In this document: piece by piece, positions 53,843 through 63,162 of the stretch
Layout: each line of letters starts with the position of its first letter
How positions within the stretch are numbered: the first letter of the stretch is position 1
Origin: Microbacterium tenebrionis
GTDB taxonomy: Bacteria; Actinomycetota; Actinomycetes; Actinomycetales; Microbacteriaceae
Assembly (NCBI RefSeq): GCF_903645325.1
Contig: NZ_CAHJXQ010000002.1
Span: 124,001 to 188,000 of the forward strand
Reading direction: 5' to 3'
Length of the DNA stretch: 64,000 nucleotides
Translations under genes and position numbers: made by a program
The notes under the pieces: generated by a model
Told to the model about the DNA's origin: nothing
Seen by the model: the letters and a program-made list of their open reading frames with translations, nothing else
Databases searched by the model: none

Positions 53843-54783
53843 CCCGCATCCGACCCTCCGCCACCGTCTCGTTCGTCGTGCTCGCCCTCGGTCTCGCCTG
53901 GCTCGTCGCCCTGCCGCTCTGGCTCTCCGGCACCGGCCTCGCGCACCCGCTCGCCGGACTCCTCATCTACGCCATGATGTTCACCCCGGCGCTCGCCGTG
54001 GTGATCGTGCTGTTCGCGCTGCGCCGCGTGCCGAAGGGGGAGCGCCTGCGCTTCCTCGGAATGTGGCCGCTGCGTCCGGCGAAGCGCGTGGTGTGGATGA
54101 TGGTGGCCGGCCTGTTCGGACCGGTCGTCGTCATCGCGGCATCCGTCGCCGTCGCCGCCGCCTTCGGCTGGGTGACGCTCGACCTCACTCAGTTCTCGGG
54201 CTATGCCGAGCTCATCGCGGCGTCCGTGCCCGACGGCACTCCGCTGCCGCCGACGATCGTCCTGATCGCCTCGCAGTTCCTCACCATCCCGTTCGCGGCG
54301 GCGACCATCAACGCGCTCTTCGCCTTCGGCGAGGAGCTCGGCTGGCGCGGATTCCTCGTGCCGGCGCTGCGTCCGCTGGGCACCTGGCCGGCATTGCTGA
54401 TCAGCGGCGCGATCTGGGGCCTGTGGCACGCGCCGGTCATCCTGCTCGGCTACAACTTCAACCGCTACGACATCACCGGCGTGCTGTTCATGATCGGCGG
54501 ATGCATCGCCTGGGGCATCCTGCTCGGCTGGCTGCGCCTGCGCTCGGCGTCGATCTGGCCGGCGGTGTTCGCGCACGGCGCGATGAATGCCTCCGCGGGT
54601 ATGATCGCCCTGTTCCCGGTCGCGGGGACGACGTTCGACATGGCGGTCGCCGGCCCCCTCGGGGTGGCCGGCTGGATCGCCTGCACGCTCGTGATCGTGG
54701 TGCTCGCGCTCACCGGGCAGTTCCGCGACCAGCCGGAGCTGGCCGGAGCCCCGGGACGCCTGCTGTCGGCGCCCCGGGACTGA
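53839..54783 (+). CDS. CPBP-family intramembrane metalloprotease
   Basis: 314 residues, about eight helices. The catalytic motifs are FGEELGWRGFLVPAL near 165-180 (EExxxR), GAIWGLWHAPVIL near 197-210 (FxxxH-type) and VFAHGAMNASAG near 248-259 (HxxxN/B). The family includes prenyl-protein processors and bacteriocin-immunity proteins. Coupled to the GntR-DUF1648 pair, it likely belongs to a membrane-stress or immunity module. Confidence 0.9.
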   Translation: MTRIRPSATVSFVVLALGLAWLVALPLWLSGTGLAHPLAGLLIYAMMFTPALAVVIVLFALRRVPKGERLRFLGMWPLRPAKRVVWMMVAGLFGPVVVIAASVAVAAAFGWVTLDLTQFSGYAELIAASVPDGTPLPPTIVLIASQFLTIPFAAATINALFAFGEELGWRGFLVPALRPLGTWPALLISGAIWGLWHAPVILLGYNFNRYDITGVLFMIGGCIAWGILLGWLRLRSASIWPAVFAHGAMNASAGMIALFPVAGTTFDMAVAGPLGVAGWIACTLVIVVLALTGQFRDQPELAGAPGRLLSAPRD

Positions 54784-54789
54784 CCGGAC

Positions 54790-55617
54790 TCAGCGGTAGA
54801 CGGGCCAGGCGGCTCCCGCCGCGAAGGCGAGCGCGACCGCGATCGCGGTGACGGCGATCACGATGATGTCGCGCGGGCGGATGCGCAGCTTCGCCATGCG
54901 GATGCGGCGGCCCTCGGCGCTGGATGCCGCGTGCGTGAACCCGCGGGTCTCCAGCGCCTCGACCGTGGTGCGCACCGACTTCGCGGTGTTGAGGAAGATC
55001 GGGTAGAACGACAGCACGGCCAGCTGCACCCACTGCACGCCCACGCGCCAGCCCAGCAGACCCTTCTTCGCGGGCGGTGCGGTGCGCAGCCGGTACCCTT
55101 CGAACACCGTGCTGAACTCCTCGATGAGGATCGGGAGCATCCGGTAGCCGTAGCTCACGCCGAAGGCGAGCATCTGCGGGGCGCGGAAGGCGAGCATCGC
55201 GTCGGAGAGCTTCTCCGGGTCCAGCGAGACGAACGCGGCCATGCTCGCCAGCGCCACCACGCCGAGCTTCAGGTTCAGCGCCGCGAGCGCGATGATGGTG
55301 TCGATGTTGCCGCCGAACAGCCATGCCGCGATCGACATGTAGACGACCTCCATGCCCATGCCGAGCACGAACAGTCCGAGGATGAGCGGTCCGACCCTGG
55401 CGAGGAAGATCGAGACGACGCCGATCGCGAAGAGTCCGGCCAGCACCGTGATGTTGTGCGTGAACCACGGCACGATCGCCAGCATCACGTACCAGAGCAC
55501 CACTGCGCGCGGATCCATCGAGGCGAACAGTCCGCCGCGGGTCGCGTAGGCGGTGCGGATCAGCTCGAGCTTGACCCACTCGACCGACAAGACGTCGTGA
55601 TGAACGCGGGCCATCAT
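54790..55617 (-). CDS. ECF transporter, T component
   Basis: 275 residues. Five or six helices and the EcfT coupling-helix motif in SVRTTVEALETRGFTHAASS near 225 (A-x-E-x-R-G); a second, degenerate copy is GYRLRTAPPAKKGL near 175. It couples the ATPase to the S component. Its ATG overlaps the ATPase stop by 4 nt and it is the last gene of the module. Convergent with the CPBP gene. Confidence 0.9.
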   Translation of the reverse strand: MMARVHHDVLSVEWVKLELIRTAYATRGGLFASMDPRAVVLWYVMLAIVPWFTHNITVLAGLFAIGVVSIFLARVGPLILGLFVLGMGMEVVYMSIAAWLFGGNIDTIIALAALNLKLGVVALASMAAFVSLDPEKLSDAMLAFRAPQMLAFGVSYGYRMLPILIEEFSTVFEGYRLRTAPPAKKGLLGWRVGVQWVQLAVLSFYPIFLNTAKSVRTTVEALETRGFTHAASSAEGRRIRMAKLRIRPRDIIVIAVTAIAVALAFAAGAAWPVYR

Positions 55618-57329
55618 GCCACCGCCGTCGCCGAACGCGGGACGGGCGCCGTCTGTGCCGCCTCGACGAGTTCGGCCACCGACAGCGGCACGGGGTCCAG
55701 CCCGAGCCGCCTGCCGACCAGCGAGATCTGCGGCGGCCGTAGCCGCACCCGTTCGTGCAGCGCGGAGTCAGCGAACAGCTCGCGCGGGGTGACGTCGGCG
55801 AGGATGCGTCCGCCGTCGAGCACGAGCACCCGGTTCGCCCATTCGGCGACCAGCTGCATATCGTGCGTGGCGACGACCGTGCACTCGATGGAGTCGGCGA
55901 GTTCAGTGAGCATCGTGGTGACATCGTCGCGGCTCTGGATGTCCAGGCTCGAGGTCGGCTCGTCCAGCAGAAGCAGCTTCGGCCGCATCGCCAGTCCGAT
56001 CGCGAGGGTGGCGCGGCGCTGCTGCCCGCCGGACAGGGTGCGTCCGTCGCGCTCGGCGAGCGGGAGGAGGCCGACGCGGTCGAGCACGCGCTCGACGGTG
56101 GCGTCGGCATCAGGAACCCGGCGAGAGCGAGGGAACAGGGCGACGTCGTCGCGCACGGATCCCTTCAGGAACATGAGCTGCGGATGCTGCGAGAGGTACG
56201 CCGCGGTCTCGGCCATCACCCGTGCGGACACGGCTCTCGTGCTCCGCCCGTCGACGACGACCTCGCCCTCGCGCGCGACGATGATGCCGGCGAGCAGCTT
56301 CAGCAGCGTGGACTTGCCCGCGCCGTTGCCGCCGACCAGGGCGATGCGCTCGCCGCTGCGCAGCGTGGTGTCCAGCCCCTGCAGCACCGGGGTGATCCCG
56401 CCACCGACGGCCTTGTAGCCGTGCTGGATGCCGGTCACGGTCGCCACGATGCGACCCGGGAGCGCCTGCGGGCGCTCAGCCGGCTGCACGGCATCCGCGG
56501 GGATGCCGCGAGCGGCGAGGATCTTCGCCGCCTCGTCCGGGGTGCGCGGGGCGGCGTCGATCCCGAGCGCGCGCACCGACTGCACCGACTGCGGCGCCGG
56601 GATGCCGTGCTCCTCGAGCTCGTCGGTGCGCTGCAGCGCCTCGTCGATCGGCAGGTGCCACACCGGGGCGCCGTGCGCCATGAGCACGACCGACTTGGCG
56701 TACCGTGCGACGAACTCGGCGTGGTGCTCGATCGTGATGATCGTGACGCCGTGGTCGCGGTTGAGTTCGGCCAGCCGCTCGTAGATCTCCTCGGCGCGGG
56801 CGGGATCGAGCTCGGCGACCGGCTCGTCGACGACGATGACATCGGGCCGCAGCGCGAGCGCCCCGGCGAGGGCGGTGAGGTGCGACTGGCCGCCGGAGAG
56901 CTGCCAGATGTAGCGGTCGGCGAGGTGGTCGATGCCGAGGTGGCGCATCGCATCCTCGGTGTCGTCGGCGTGCGAGTCGCGTCCGAAGTTGATCGGACCG
57001 AACGCAACGTCGTCGCGGACTGTCGGACGCACCAGCTGATTCTGGAAGTCCTGGTAGACGTAGCCGACCCGGCGGGACAGCTCGTCGACGCCGGAGGTGT
57101 AGGTGTCGATCCCGTCGACCGTCACGGAGCCAGCGAACTCACCCGACCAGTAATGCGGAATCAGACCGTTGAACGTCTTGCACAGCGTGGTCTTGGCCGC
57201 GCCGTTGCCCCCGACGATCGCGACGAAGCCACCGCGCTCGATGGTGAGGGAGACATTGCGCAGCACATCCGAATCGGTGCCCGGGTAGCGGAACGACAGG
57301 TTCTCGATGACGATGACGGGATCGACCAT
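55614..57329 (-). CDS. ECF transporter, fused A1-A2 ATPase
   Basis: 571 residues with two ABC ATPases. First half: Walker A GGNGAAKTTL near 38-47, where the invariant Gly before Lys is Ala, signature LSGGQSHLTALAGAL near 142, Walker B VIVVDEPVAELDPA. Second half: normal Walker A GGNGAGKSTLLKLLAG near 335, LSGGQQRRATLAIGL near 440, LLLLDEPTSSLDI. The first site may hydrolyse ATP poorly. ATG by alignment; starts 3 nt after the S component stop and overlaps the T component. Confidence 0.92.
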   Translation of the reverse strand: MVDPVIVIENLSFRYPGTDSDVLRNVSLTIERGGFVAIVGGNGAAKTTLCKTFNGLIPHYWSGEFAGSVTVDGIDTYTSGVDELSRRVGYVYQDFQNQLVRPTVRDDVAFGPINFGRDSHADDTEDAMRHLGIDHLADRYIWQLSGGQSHLTALAGALALRPDVIVVDEPVAELDPARAEEIYERLAELNRDHGVTIITIEHHAEFVARYAKSVVLMAHGAPVWHLPIDEALQRTDELEEHGIPAPQSVQSVRALGIDAAPRTPDEAAKILAARGIPADAVQPAERPQALPGRIVATVTGIQHGYKAVGGGITPVLQGLDTTLRSGERIALVGGNGAGKSTLLKLLAGIIVAREGEVVVDGRSTRAVSARVMAETAAYLSQHPQLMFLKGSVRDDVALFPRSRRVPDADATVERVLDRVGLLPLAERDGRTLSGGQQRRATLAIGLAMRPKLLLLDEPTSSLDIQSRDDVTTMLTELADSIECTVVATHDMQLVAEWANRVLVLDGGRILADVTPRELFADSALHERVRLRPPQISLVGRRLGLDPVPLSVAELVEAAQTAPVPRSATAVA

Positions 57330-57332
57330 GCC

Positions 57333-58232
57333 TCAGCCATTCAGCTTCGCGCGGTGGCGGCGGAACAGCAGCAGGGCGATGCCGAGCGCCACGACGATGG
57401 CGCCGACGCTCACCCACAGGAACGCGTCGCCGAACTGCTCGCGGAAGTCGCCCTCGACGGCGCCGATGCTGACGTCCCATGCCTCGAGGAACGCGAAGAA
57501 GAACGACGAGACGGCGAGGAGCACGGCGACCGCGACGAACCAGCCGGCCTGGGGAGCGGCGCCGGGGATCGGCTCGCCGGGCACCCGTGGGCGCACGCCC
57601 AGCAGCGGCTCGATGCGGCCGTGCAGCGCGGGGATCAGCCACATGGCCGGGATCGCACCGAAGATGATGCCGCTGATGATGATGTCCACGCCGAGGCCGA
57701 TGCCCTCGATCGCGAGCATCGACTCGGGCAGGCCCTGCACGAACTCGGCGTCCTCGAGGCCGATCCACACCTTGGAGAGGTCGACGACGGCCGACAGCGC
57801 CTTGTCGATCAGGACGACGAGGATGGCGCCGATCCAGATCTGCGTGCGCGAGCGCGGGTTGCGGATCACTGTGCCGGCGATGTAGAGCGCGAGGAACATC
57901 TGGATGAAGCCCTCGACCTCGCTGAGGCCGGAGAAATCGCCCATCAGCAGGTCGGTGAAGACGATCTCGCCGAGCGGGGCGCCCAGTGCCGCCCAGAACG
58001 GGCTGAACAGCGCGACCATCGCGAGCGGCACGAAGACGAAGTAGCTCACCGACACGTCGATCGGGCCGATCGAGACATCGGGGACGATCTCGAGGATGAT
58101 GTTCGACAGTCCGAACAGCGACATCGACAGCACGAAGATCATGAGTTTCTGCGGCGTGGTCAGATCGCCGCCGGGGGATCCGATCCCGCGCAGCGCGCCT
58201 GCGCGGGAGTAGTCCTGCTGTGTTCCGGTCAT
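57333..58232 (-). CDS. ECF transporter, substrate-binding S component
   Basis: 299 residues, about seven helices, longer than vitamin S components (about 190). Helix segments include QKLMIFVLSMSLFGLSNIIL, VSYFVFVPLAMVALFSPFWA and IWIGAILVVLIDKALSAVVD, then after a loop WFVAVAVLLAVSSFFFAFLE and VSVGAIVVALGIALLLF. The family is not recognised from sequence, so the substrate is unknown. Next to LacI-controlled HAD phosphatases, a nucleoside, sugar or vitamin-phosphate derivative is possible. Confidence 0.85.
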   Translation of the reverse strand: MTGTQQDYSRAGALRGIGSPGGDLTTPQKLMIFVLSMSLFGLSNIILEIVPDVSIGPIDVSVSYFVFVPLAMVALFSPFWAALGAPLGEIVFTDLLMGDFSGLSEVEGFIQMFLALYIAGTVIRNPRSRTQIWIGAILVVLIDKALSAVVDLSKVWIGLEDAEFVQGLPESMLAIEGIGLGVDIIISGIIFGAIPAMWLIPALHGRIEPLLGVRPRVPGEPIPGAAPQAGWFVAVAVLLAVSSFFFAFLEAWDVSIGAVEGDFREQFGDAFLWVSVGAIVVALGIALLLFRRHRAKLNG

Positions 58233-58245
58233 TTCCTGCTCTCTT

Positions 58246-59865
58246 TCATATGGTGTGCTGCGGGGTCAGGACGCGGTTCGCGTCCTCGGCGGAGGTGATC
58301 AGGTCGATGAGGTCGGCGGCCGAGTCGATCGCGTGGGTGGCGACGCCGTCGGCGACCGCACGGTCCACGTCGTCGTCCGGCGTGCTGCCGCCGCGCACGA
58401 TCACGCGGTGCGCGATGTCGGCGGTGCGGGCGCCGGAGGCGTCGTTCTCCGGCTTGTCGCCGAGGAACCAGGTGCGCTCCGGGTCGGCGTCGGCGATGAG
58501 CATCGCCTCGGCGGTGATGCGCGGGTCGGGCTTGCGGAAGCCGTTCTCGTCCGAGCAGACGTACGCCGCGATGAGGTGGTCGAGCCCGTGCGCCGCGCAC
58601 TCGGCGCGCACCGCGCGGCCGCTGACCGTGTTCGACACGACGACGACGGGCATGCCCTGCGCGCGGGCGGTCTCGAGCAGATCGCGGATGCCGGGGCGCA
58701 GCGTCCGCCGGCTCTTCGCGCGGCCGTAGCGGAACATCAGGTGCTGCGCCTCGGCCTCGAGCAGCGCGCGGGCCCGCTCGGAGAGCTCGCCGCCGACCAG
58801 ATCGCGCCAGAACGTCGTGGCGTCGACCTCGCGGATGCCGTCCGGCGATTCGCGCTGCGCCGCCTTGCGGAGCTTGTGCTGTGTGCGGCCCTCGGCGATG
58901 AGGGCGAACGCACGCTCGCGGTCAACGGGCTCGTCCTCGTGATGCAGCAGCGCGGCGAGCCGGGTCGCGAACTCGTCGAGCATCGCCGCATCCGGTGTCG
59001 AGGTCGAGATGACGCCGCCGTGGTCGATCAGGAGAGCCGCGCGTCCCCGTGGGGCCGGCTTGGCGGCGGCGGGTGCCGCGGGAGCGTCGGCATCCTGCAG
59101 CACCGCGGCCAGTCCCTCCGGCGTCGGGTAGACGGCATCCGCGGTCTCGGACACCGCGAACGGGGGCTGATCGGTGTGCTGGCTGGCTGTGAGCACGACC
59201 GCGCCGACGCCGGCGCGGCGACCGGCGACGACGTCGCGGTCCTGCGTGTCGCCGACGTACCAGGCGTCGGCGGGGGAGACGCCGAGGGCGGCGGAGGCGA
59301 GTTCGATCATGCGCGGGTGGGGCTTGCGCATGCCGACCTCGTCGCTGTACACCTGCACGGCGAACGCGGTCTCGAGGCCGTGCTCGGCGAGCAGGCGCCG
59401 GTGGCTGCGTCCGGAGTGCGCGTTGCTGACGATGCCGACCGGGATGCCGCGCCGCTGCGCCTCGGCGAGCAGCGCCGGGATGCCGGGACGCACCTCATGG
59501 TCGGAGAGCATCGCGTTCATGTCCTCGAGGACGGCGCCTGCCTCGGCGATCAGCAGCGCCCGGATCGGGGCGGGGAGGTCCGCGGCGAGGAAGTCGCCGA
59601 CCACCTCGCGGTGCGTCATCTCGCGGGGCTCGGTGCGGCGGCTGGAAGCGTGCTTCCAGTGCTTGAGAGCCGTGACCGCGGCATCCAGCGATGCGCGCAC
59701 CGTGGGCGCGTCGATGACGTAGCCGGCGCGATCGGCCCGGGCGACGAGCGATGCGGCGAAGTCGTCGCGGCCGGTCGGGCGCTTGCTCGTCTGGAAGATC
59801 ACTCCGCCGAAATCCAGCAGGAGGGCGCGCGGCGCATGGCGCAGGACGGAGGGGGTGTCGGACAC
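58246..59865 (-). CDS. Tandem HAD-superfamily hydrolase (two HAD domains)
   Basis: 539 residues. First HAD, about 10-245: motif I LLLDFGGVIF, motif II VGIVSNAHSGRSH, motif III GMRKPHPRMI and motif IV AWYVGDTQDRDVVAGRRAG. Second HAD, about 275-530: LLIDHGGVIS, PVVVVSNTVSGRA, GFRKPDPRITAE, TWFLGDKPENDASGA. Both use D-x-G rather than D-x-D in motif I, as do some acid-phosphatase-like and epoxide-hydrolase-N HADs. A linker rich in Ala/Pro joins them. GTG start. Probably processes the substrate imported by the ECF genes 13 nt downstream. Confidence 0.88.
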   Translation of the reverse strand: MSDTPSVLRHAPRALLLDFGGVIFQTSKRPTGRDDFAASLVARADRAGYVIDAPTVRASLDAAVTALKHWKHASSRRTEPREMTHREVVGDFLAADLPAPIRALLIAEAGAVLEDMNAMLSDHEVRPGIPALLAEAQRRGIPVGIVSNAHSGRSHRRLLAEHGLETAFAVQVYSDEVGMRKPHPRMIELASAALGVSPADAWYVGDTQDRDVVAGRRAGVGAVVLTASQHTDQPPFAVSETADAVYPTPEGLAAVLQDADAPAAPAAAKPAPRGRAALLIDHGGVISTSTPDAAMLDEFATRLAALLHHEDEPVDRERAFALIAEGRTQHKLRKAAQRESPDGIREVDATTFWRDLVGGELSERARALLEAEAQHLMFRYGRAKSRRTLRPGIRDLLETARAQGMPVVVVSNTVSGRAVRAECAAHGLDHLIAAYVCSDENGFRKPDPRITAEAMLIADADPERTWFLGDKPENDASGARTADIAHRVIVRGGSTPDDDVDRAVADGVATHAIDSAADLIDLITSAEDANRVLTPQHTI

Positions 59866-59948
59866 GTCGGCTCTTCTCGTTCGGGTGCGTCGACTCCCGA
59901 AGCTACGAAGAGGTCGTGTCCTGACGGACACCGCAGGATGAACGCTCG

Positions 59949-59960
59949 TGGAACGCTCCA
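59949..59960. promoter_or_regulatory. LacI-type operator 1
   Basis: TGGAACGCTCCA, a palindromic TGGA-N4-TCCA with the central CG typical of LacI-family sites. It is repeated exactly 24 bp away and both sit between the divergent LacI and HAD genes. Confidence 0.7.
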
Positions 59961-59972
59961 GCTGGAATCTTC

Positions 59973-59984
59973 TGGAACGCTCCA
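59973..59984. promoter_or_regulatory. LacI-type operator 2
   Basis: An identical TGGAACGCTCCA, 24 bp (about 2.3 helical turns) from operator 1 and 20 nt before the lacI-type GTG. A degenerate third site (GAACGCTCG) precedes operator 1. Confidence 0.7.
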
Positions 59985-60004
59985 GGCGTTGATATGACTG
60001 TCCG

Positions 60005-61018
60005 GTGAAGGATCAGCGGGAACACCGGCCCACCATCCACGACGTGGCGGCGGAGGCCGGTGTCTCCAAGTCGCTCGTTTCGCTCGCCGTGCGCGGCGAG
60101 AACGGGGTCGGCGCGCAGACCAGGGCCCGCATCCTGGACGCCGCAGACCGGCTCGGCTACCGCTCGAATCCGTGGGCGCGCTCCCTCGTGCGCGGACGCA
60201 GCCAGACCATCGCCGTCCTCGTCGACGACCTTCGCAGCGGGTACCACACCGACGTCGTGCACGGCGTCGAAGACGCGGCGGATTCGAGCGCGATGACCGT
60301 GATGGTCGCCGACGGGCGCCGCGACCGCGACGTGCTGCGCGCGCGCCTGGAACGGATGCTGGCGCTGGGCCCCGAGGGGATCGTGATCGTCTCCGGCGAG
60401 GCGGATGCCGCGATGATCGGCGACATCGCCCGGCGCGTGCCGCTCGTAGTGGTCGGACGCCCGACGGATCTGCCGCCCGAGGCGGGACAGGTCCACAACG
60501 ACGACCGGGTCGGAATGCGCCTCGCCGTGCACCACCTCACAGCCCTCGGGCACCGCCGGATCGCGCATCTGCCCGGTTCTCCGCGCCCCGCGGCCGCCGC
60601 TCGCCGTGAGTCATACGGCGCGACCATGGCGGAGCTCGGCCTCGAGGAGCACGCCGCGGTGCCCGCCGACCCGCAGGCGCTCGTCGCCGCGGTCGGCTCG
60701 GGGAGCGCGGACGCGCCCACGGCGGTCTGCTGCGCGAACGACCGCATCGCCGTCGAACTGATCGGTCGTGCGCTGGATGCCGGCCTCGAGGTACCCGCGC
60801 GTCTGAGCGTCGTGGGGTACGACAACCTCGATTTCGCGGCGCAGATGCGTCCCGCGCTCACCTCGGTCGATCAGCCCCGTCGCACGATGGGGGCGTTCGC
60901 GCTGCAGCAGCTCGCCGAGATGATCGGCGGGGCGTCCGCTCGGCACGAGGTCGTGACGCCCACGCTCGTGCTGCGGGATTCGACCGCACCGCCCGACGGG
61001 CGACCCCGACGCTCTTGA
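60005..61018 (+). CDS. LacI-family transcriptional regulator
   Basis: 337 residues. HTH PTIHDVAAEAGVSKSLVSLA near 9-28, hinge NPWARSLVRGRSQTIAVLV near 55-73, then a periplasmic-binding-protein-like sensor with VVVGRPTDLPPEAGQVHNDD near 146-165 and SVVGYDNLDFAAQMRPALTS near 268-287. GTG start by alignment. It is divergent from the HAD-ECF operon with identical operators between, so it most likely represses that operon and itself until a small-molecule substrate is bound. Confidence 0.93.
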   Translation: MKDQREHRPTIHDVAAEAGVSKSLVSLAVRGENGVGAQTRARILDAADRLGYRSNPWARSLVRGRSQTIAVLVDDLRSGYHTDVVHGVEDAADSSAMTVMVADGRRDRDVLRARLERMLALGPEGIVIVSGEADAAMIGDIARRVPLVVVGRPTDLPPEAGQVHNDDRVGMRLAVHHLTALGHRRIAHLPGSPRPAAAARRESYGATMAELGLEEHAAVPADPQALVAAVGSGSADAPTAVCCANDRIAVELIGRALDAGLEVPARLSVVGYDNLDFAAQMRPALTSVDQPRRTMGAFALQQLAEMIGGASARHEVVTPTLVLRDSTAPPDGRPRRS

Positions 61019-61049
61019 CGTCCGCCGACGCGCGGGGTTGGCTGAGGCC

Positions 61050-61718
61050 ATGGGCGAATCGACCTCTGAGAACTGGCGCCGCACGGACGAGTTCCTCTCC
61101 GACCTCCTCGTCGGTCACGACCCCGGTCTCGAGGCCGCGCTCGCCGCGCAGACGGACGGCGGACTGCCGGCCATCGAAGTCGCACCCGTCAGCGGCAAGC
61201 TTCTCAATCTGCTCGCCCGCATGAGCGGTGCGCGGCGCGTGCTCGAGATCGGCACGCTCGGCGGCTACTCGACGATCTGGCTGGCCAGGGGCGTCGGCGA
61301 GGGCGGCGAGGTCGTCACGATCGAGGCGGAGCCGGCCAACGCCGCCATCGCACGGGCCAGCATCGATGCCGCGGGCGTGGGGGAGCGGGTGGCGATCCGG
61401 ATCGGCCGCGCCGCCGACGTCCTGCCGACGCTCGCGGGCTCCGATCCCTTCGACCTCGTCTTCATCGACGCCGACAAGGAGTCGAACACGATCTACCTCG
61501 ACTGGGCCGCGCGCCTCGGGAGAGCGGGCACCGTCGTGGTCGTCGACAACATCGGCCGCGAGGGCGAGATCGTCGACGAGGGCACGACGGATCCGATGGT
61601 GATCGGCACGCGCGATGGCCTGCGCATGCTCGCCGAGGATCCGCGATTCGATGCGACGGCCCTGCAGACGGTCGGCATCAAGGGCTGGGACGGCGTCGCG
61701 CTCGCAATCGTCCTGTGA
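61050..61718 (+). CDS. O-methyltransferase (class I SAM-dependent)
   Basis: 222 residues of the catechol-O-methyltransferase-like family 3. SAM motif I RRVLEIGTLGGYSTIWLARG near 67-86, the acidic loop VVTIEAEPANAAIA near 92, metal-binding Asp in LVFIDADKESN near 137-147, and VVVDNIGREGEIVDEG near 163-178. The substrate is an unidentified catechol-like compound. TTGGCT ends 6 nt before the ATG, which starts just after the LacI gene on the same strand. Confidence 0.9.
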   Translation: MGESTSENWRRTDEFLSDLLVGHDPGLEAALAAQTDGGLPAIEVAPVSGKLLNLLARMSGARRVLEIGTLGGYSTIWLARGVGEGGEVVTIEAEPANAAIARASIDAAGVGERVAIRIGRAADVLPTLAGSDPFDLVFIDADKESNTIYLDWAARLGRAGTVVVVDNIGREGEIVDEGTTDPMVIGTRDGLRMLAEDPRFDATALQTVGIKGWDGVALAIVL

Positions 61719-61783
61719 GCGCGGGATGCCGCGGACTAGACTGGCCACGGATCGACGACGCTCCACAACCACCCTTTCCCTGA

Positions 61784-63079
<1,296 letters not shown>

Positions 63080-63122
63080 GGCCGTCGAACTGAGGCGCTG
63101 AACGCCCGCACGTAGGCACGAC

Positions 63123-63162
63123 AGAAGGGGGAACCATGACCAGGCGTCCGGTTCCCCCTTCT
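63123..63162 (+). promoter_or_regulatory. Hairpin enclosing the start codon of divIC
   Basis: AGAAGGGGGAACC (63123-63135) is perfectly complementary to GGTTCCCCCTTCT (63150-63162). The 14-nt loop holds the ATG and the next three codons. The 5' arm is the ribosome-binding site, so the stem would block initiation when folded. It also lies 43 nt after eno and could work as its terminator, but has no T-tract. Confidence 0.7.

Noticed and set aside
55755..58298. An 847-codon plus-strand frame across the ECF ATPase and S component
   Set aside because: It is antisense to complete ABC ATPase motifs; its composition (Val/Arg/Asp repeats) is typical of shadow frames.
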